DNA from: Chamaecyparis obtusa
Taxonomy: Eukaryota > Streptophyta > Pinopsida > Cupressales > Cupressaceae
DNA length: 64,000 nucleotides
Direction of reading: 5' to 3'
Assembly (NCBI GenBank): GCA_027943335.1
Contig: BSBK01002159.1
Span: 1,662,001 to 1,726,000, forward strand
Shown here: in pieces, positions 58,657-64,000 of the stretch
Position numbering within the stretch: position 1 is the stretch's first letter
How the letters are laid out: every line of letters starts with the position of its first letter
Notes under the pieces: generated by a model
What the model saw: the letters and a program-made list of their open reading frames with translations, nothing else
What the model was told of the DNA's origin: nothing
Database searches by the model: none
Translations under genes and position numbers: made by a program

Positions 58657-59690
58657 AATTCATTGCCGTGGACCTCGAAAGATTTAAACAATAATATCTT
58701 CTTTGACACAACGCTTAAAATCACATTGTATCAAAGAGGGGAAAATCTAGACACCAAAATTGGACACTCTTGCAAGCTCACATTAATTACTATCTTTTCT
58801 TCTATTAATTAAATGATTCTTTAGTTATTTAATTAATTATTTTAAGTCTTCTATAATCCTAATCTTTTCATTATATAATTACCCTCTTATTATATATTTT
58901 ATAAGTAATGTTATTGAAGTGATAAACCTTAATTAATTAATCTTTATTGGTTAAGTGAGTTCAATTTCCATTATCCTATAGTTTAAATAATTATCTTTAA
59001 TTATTTAAATTATCTTATTATTCCTCTCGATTAAATTAATTTAATTCTAAACTAATTTTATTTCATCTAATTTCTAATTAATTTCAATTTGATTTTGTCT
59101 TTTCATAAATTAAATTTTTAATTCAATTTAAAACTTTAAATTATCATAAAATAAAAAATCAAAATATCTCCAATTTTAAAATTCCAAAAATAAAAAATAT
59201 ACATAAATCTAAAATGCATATTATCTTCAAATTTGGAAACTAATATTTTCTAAAAATTTGAATTCTTCTCAAAATACAAAAATCATGCTTAAATCAAAAT
59301 CATTTACTTTTCCAAATTTGCATTTTTTGAAAACTCTTATCTTTGAAAATCAAAAATATTTTTGAATCTTATCTTCTTTCTTTTTTTCCCAAATTGCTTT
59401 TTTCTTTTTGAGTAATAATTGGAAACAAATCTCTGCTTTTGGAAGGTTACCCAAATCATTCTCCTTTCTAATTATCTCAACCATTCAATCTATTTTTCCT
59501 AGAATCGATTTCAATCGTTCAGTAAATTCTGAGAATCTATATAAACCCTATCATGTCTTTTTCATTCTAATTGACTTATTTAGGTTTAATTTCTAGTTTA
59601 TTGCAATCAAGCATCACATTTCTTGAATCTTTGACTTGAGGTGTTGCCCAAATCAATATTGAGCACCACCTCAACAAACATTCTGAGAAA
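58657..59690. other. A+T-rich gene-free region with LTR-like promoter
   Basis: 58780-59350 is extremely A+T-rich (AATTAATT runs). CTATATAAACCCTATCATG near 59537 resembles an LTR core promoter followed by a T-rich leader. No paired copy is seen in the window. This is the older sequence into which B inserted. Confidence 0.35.
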
Positions 59691-60239
59691 AGATATGCTT
59701 GAGAAGCTCCCTTTACTTTGTGCATTGGAAAAATGTTAAATCTCTCACATAAGGTTTCATGTGTTCATGGGTGAGAGGTTTTGGAAACTTAGACCTATCT
59801 TTATGAAATTTAAGAAGCCAATTCCTAGCTATGATACTTATATTCTTGTCTGAACCTCTTCACTAAATTTAGCAATAGAGAGGAAATGAGTAAAATTAGA
59901 AAAGGTGTCTTTCTTGGGTAATTTGAACATAGACACAATTGTTTCCCTATCTATTGACAATAGAATTCCTCCATCATCCTTATAAATGCATTGGCACCTG
60001 GTATCATACTTGTTGACACATTCCCTAACCAATTTTTGACACAAAATAGCTAGAGGAAACATGAATGCTTCAACTAGGCCACTTTCAATAATTCCCTTCA
60101 TGAAAGGTTCTTCTATCTGGCTTCTCAACCTTTCCTTAAATTCCTCTAAATCAAATTGCATTACAGAAGTTTCTCCTAATATAGGGGATTCATAGGATAG
60201 ACTAACTGCATTGTTGAAAACATGAAAAGTAGACTTCAT
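59691..60239 (-). pseudogene. Unrecognised minus-strand ORF, possible plant transposon accessory protein
   Basis: The ATG at 60239 opens a 133-residue reading: MKSTFHVFNNAVSLSYESPI, EEFKERLRSQIEEPFMKGII, ESGLVEAFMFPLAILCQKLV, YDTRCQCIYKDDGGILLSID and RETIVSMFKLPKKDTFSNFT, stop at 59838. In shifted frames the protein-like text seems to continue (KFPKPL-type residues, ASQAYLFSECLLRWCSILIW) to about 59690. The composition and the LSIDRETI..MF pattern recall uncharacterised proteins encoded by plant transposons, but I cannot name a family securely. No catalytic motif. It is unrelated in sequence to ORF2 of elements A and B as far as I can see. Confidence 0.45.
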
Positions 60240-62380
60240 AATTATAGTTTTTGCTTAACTAGGAGACACAAATTTCTCAAAAACATAACAATGACTACAA
60301 ATTATCAACAAGAAGAAAGGTTTTGAGACTCACCTTATGATTTTAAAACAACTACAATCTCTACACATGAAAAACCAACTTTACCTCCATTGCTTCACCT
60401 CAGATTATCAACAGTAATCATTTAATTCATTTAAGCCTCTTTAAATATTCACTGCCAATAAAATCTTGGAGATTTATCATATTATCTATTATTTTTTGAT
60501 GATTTAATATGACATAAAATCCCTTATTATGTGAGAATTAATTAACTTTTGTGTCATGATGTAATATCACCTTTTAATGGTTACATCTTCTTCTTTCCAA
60601 CTCATCAACTCATAATTACTTTGAGATCATGTGAATATTCCTCTTTAATTACGACATACACTCCTAAACTTATCATCATTAAAAACTACTCCTTCAAAGC
60701 ATGTGTACCATATGAACTCATTGAACTCTTCAAAAAGTGGTTCATTGGGTTCATAATCTCTTACCAAGTGTGTGCGCATTCTAAAACATCTAAACAAGAT
60801 GACACATATTGACATGTATTGATGGGACAGATTGGCTTAGGAAAAAAGTGTTTAAACTTTGAACCCCAATGAATTGAATGAACTAGATGAACCATTGGAA
60901 AAAGAGGTTCAATGATTTCATTTAGGTTTGACGAGTTTGAGAAGGTTCAATGGGTTCAAAGACTTGTTTCTTATGGACTTAACAATTTTTAAAATGATGA
61001 CTAGTGATGAATAAACCATTGAACCACATGAACTTTGTGAACCTTGAAACTCATTTTGAAACAAATAAAACCAAAATGAACTCTTTAATGAAAATATGGA
61101 GGAACAATATTTTATTTTTAAGGTTTATATGTCAAAATTTTGAAAAGTGGGGATGAAAATTTTTGACAAAGGGGAGGAGTGCAAAGCATGATAACACACC
61201 TTTATAAAATAAACCATTCTAAGAATATATAGCATTATTATATTCCATAAGAAGACATTGATGTAATGAATTATGATATGCGGTTCACATGTGATTTTTG
61301 TGTTTCCATACTCATATTATGTTTCTTGTTCCTTGTATTTGGCATTACTAGTACCATCATCTAAAATTAGTATACTCATAATTTAGGTTGGATTAATTAT
61401 GTGTGTGCTGTCTATTATTCAAAATTTTGCATGCATGTCTTCCTACACCATCAAAAATTTAAAATATGACATAAACTCTCCTATCATGCTTTGATGGATG
61501 TTTATAACCTATTCCAAAGCCCAGGATGTTGCATAGGTAGGTAGAATGTCATAGGTTGCATCTTTTGAAAAATTTCAAAGAACTTTCAACAAATCTTTTG
61601 TGTGCGTATCTTGTACATAGTACACATTCTTTAGATAATCCATGTGCCTTAACTATGCTTTCACATTTTGCATGTGTATCTACCTTGGAATTTGTAACTA
61701 TAATATATATTACTTCATCATATTCTATGTAAAGAACAAAGTATTTTTATATTGCGAATACACGTATCATGTCTTTTTATGGGACCAAATTTTATTAGGG
61801 AATTCTTTCTAACAGTTCAAGTAATTTTTTCATTGCTCTATTTCTATTCATTCATACTTGCATGGATATATATCAACCACTACAGTTCCAACCATTTCCT
61901 TGAGGATTTTGAAAACCTTTCCATTTGATTAATTTTGTGTGTAAGATGCAATTATTGCATATTTAATACATTTGTTTGAGAAGCAACCTCTTACACTATT
62001 ATTCCACTATCCAGATCAGACAATGAATTCAACAATGTGAAGGAGGCTTGTGAGGTTAAGATGAGAATGAAAGACAACACAACCATGATGAGAGGCAATA
62101 GAGAAGAAGATATGGTAATTGGATTGCCAACTATTGTAATTTACCAAGTTGAAGAGGAAGAAGTCATAGTTATAATAAAATTACCTTGTTGCCATTTGGA
62201 AATGTCAAAATTCTATTGCAACTACTAATTATTAATCTCCTATATTATATGGATTATTTGAATTTTGAAAATTAATTCACAAAAAATATTGAAAAATAAC
62301 ACAACTATAACTTCACAAATAAAATAATAGATGAAAAATATGCAACATAAGGAATGTGATATTTATGGACAAATTGTCCC
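60240..62380. other. Gene-free region
   Basis: No credible coding sequence. 60714-61060 has many copies of a short motif in both orientations (GAACCATTGAAC / GTTCAATGGGTTC), a degenerate palindrome-rich patch. The remainder is A+T-rich with no recognised element. Confidence 0.4.
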
Positions 62381-62935
62381 TAGAAAAGCCCCTAAGGGAA
62401 AATCAATACTATAACTGGGGAATTTATATTAAAATTTAACAAATTAAGAGATACATAAACTTCTTGCCTCTTCCTAGTAGAGTTCTTGAAATATTATCCT
62501 TCGAAAATTGTTCTCCCAATTTCTCCTATTGAAATTATGCTAATATTATCTCCAACACTATCACTATGCCCTTTCTATCATTGTAAAACTCTTTGATAAC
62601 ATTGGAAATTCATTTTCTGTCACTATAAAAAATTCTCAAGTGTGTCCTCTCCAAATTCCAAATGAACTCTTTTAATACTTCTCAATCAAGTGTGTCCTCT
62701 CCAACTGTCAAAATTTCCAATGACCCCTTTCATTGAAAAACCAACGAATGTGATTTAATCTCAATCAACAAATGAGATTAATTAGACTCCAACAAACCCT
62801 AACTAATTGGTTTCTAGGTGTCTCTAAAGCTATAAAATAATTAATTAAATAAATTTTTTTACTTGTAACAACAAAAAAATTATTTACAAATTCTTTGGAG
62901 TGGAGGGACAACTGTCCAAGCTTCTAAAACTAACA
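62381..62935 (-). repeat. 3' LTR of the minus-strand Copia element (left end uncertain)
   Basis: The minus strand reads GAGGGAGTGTTAGTTTTAGAAGC: a purine tract followed by the LTR start TGTTAG at 62935. A 19-bp sequence TCAAGTGTGTCCTCTCCAA occurs twice inside it (62636-62654 and 62686-62704). The far end is not defined. Confidence 0.5.
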
Positions 62936-64000
62936 CTCCCTCTTAACGAGGAAGTTGTTCTACATGACTCCCAACTTATCTCTAAAGAAGATTATTTTTT
63001 CCTTACCCAATGTCTTAGTCAATTTTTTTTCTACCTATTATTTTATAGGTATATAATGTATTTGAACAATCCTCCTCTATACAAAATCCTTGATGAAGTG
63101 ATATATGATGTATATATGCTTAGACCTATCATGAAACACCAGATTCTTAGATAATATGATGCAACACTAATTGTCACAATGTATCATGGTAGTATCATCC
63201 CTCTAACCAAACAAGGCTACTAGAAACTTCCAAATCCATATATCTTCACACATCATCATGCTATCTTCTATGTATTCTACTTTTGCAGAAATCAGAGCCA
63301 CAAACTTATGCTTCCTATTGAACCAAGAGACAACTTGTGATCCCAAATTAAAATAACACCTTGAAGTGATTTTTTTGTTTGCTATATTGCCTTCCCAATC
63401 CGCATCACTATAGCCTATAAAATTGATTCCTTCACCTATAGAATATATAATCCCACACTCAATTATACCACACAAATAATACAACACATTCTTTGATGTT
63501 GTCCGATACACTCTCTTTGGCTTAACCATGAACTGACTAAGAGGGTTTATTGCAAAATATATATCTAGCCCGGTGTTGATCAAATACATAAGAGAAAAAT
63601 TGATTCCCTATATAAGGTGGGATCTACATCCTTCTCCTTGGATGTGTCTACCTTATTCCAATTTATGATCATAGGTCTAGACATGGTTTTGTATTCCATA
63701 CCTCCATGCCTAGAAAGTAATGCATAAGTCTCAACTCTTTCATCTTGAACTCTACTACAAGGTCCCTCTTGCACTCTTCTATGAGACCTAATGAACCTAT
63801 TAAAAACATTTCATCCACATATAGCACAAAAATGACAATCTCACCTCCAATAATCAAGTAGTAGAGATTAACATCTACCTCACAATTCATGAATCTCATT
63901 CCCTACAAGTATGTATCAATGTGCTCATATCACTCTCTCAGAGCCTTCTTGAGTCCATACAAGGATCTCTTCAATCTCACATGTGGGTTTCATCATTGTG
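62936..64000 (-). pseudogene. pol: Copia pol 3' part: reverse transcriptase end and RNase H
   Basis: Minus-strand reading from the right edge: LKRSLYGLKKALRE near 63965, then VIFVLYVDEMFLIGS near 63840 (the YVDD catalytic motif reads YVDE here), LVVEFKMKELRLMHYFLGME, and in another frame INPLSQFMVKPKRVY, GYSDADWEGNIANKK, SQVVSWFNRKHKFVALISAK and VEYIEDSMMMCE. The end reads MIHCDN, a stop, VFHDRSKHIYIIYHFIKD, and near the LTR a relic of the TKxLGK..F..RLGV closing motif. RNase H would remove RNA during reverse transcription. Frameshifts near 63670 and 63590 and several stops inactivate it. The rest of the element lies beyond base 64000. This is a different Copia lineage from 5473-8765, judged by sequence. 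Confidence 0.85.

Overview
This window looks like heterochromatin from a large seed-plant nuclear genome, most likely a gymnosperm or conifer. That assignment is inference. It rests on the high A+T content, the absence of any recognisable host gene, the stacks of nested and badly decayed LTR retrotransposons, and the mix of Tat-like and chromovirus Ty3/Gypsy, Ty1/Copia, hAT and MULE remnants. I found no tRNA, rRNA, CRISPR array or prokaryotic feature. Nearly every coding stretch carries stops and frameshifts, so almost all genes are listed as pseudogenes.

Layout. 1-5472: minus-strand Tat-like Gypsy element (5' LTR, primer-binding site, long leader, gag; the rest lies off the left edge), inserted into a plus-strand Copia element (5473-11669). 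The Copia 3' LTR is itself split by a 1.15 kb MULE (9635-10785) with inverted arrays of an AATAACCC-type repeat and 9-bp target duplications. 11670-13644: remains of an unrecognised coiled-coil coding sequence. 14817-25391: minus-strand hAT-like transposase pseudogene split by element A (15992-23720). A is a structurally complete LTR retrotransposon (LTRs, PBS, polypurine tract, AACTT target duplication) with a coiled-coil, four-zinc-knuckle Gag-like ORF and a long second ORF, but no protease, integrase, reverse transcriptase or RNase H. 26083-26858: tail of a chromovirus pol. 28321-32740: Tat-like Gypsy pol lacking the reverse transcriptase YxDD motif. 34274-35082: an 809 bp element with 33-bp perfect inverted termini. 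37905-44767: element D, a young, apparently non-coding minus-strand LTR element. 44813-58656: element B, minus strand, a second member of the same two-ORF, pol-less type as A, interrupted by a chromovirus (element C, about 50773-56744) and by a solo-LTR-like segment. 58657-62000: A+T-rich sequence with one further unrecognised minus-strand ORF. 62000-64000: 3' end of a minus-strand Copia element.

The most interesting content is the A/B family. Two independent insertions share the same architecture and a homologous second protein, with its start conserved as MATP and an internal block VEKYKD-ICFMV, of unknown function. Having no pol, they would need reverse transcriptase and integrase supplied in trans. 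A second theme is the stop-codon spectrum: in the Copia element, in C and in the 11.7-13.6 kb sequence most in-frame stops are TAG or TAA where Gln is expected, including both Gln codons of the integrase PQQNG motif. This fits C-to-T decay of methylated CHG/CHH sites. Comparing paired LTRs by eye gives a relative age order: D (about 8 differences in 593 bp) is much younger than A and C (roughly 10 percent in sampled stretches).
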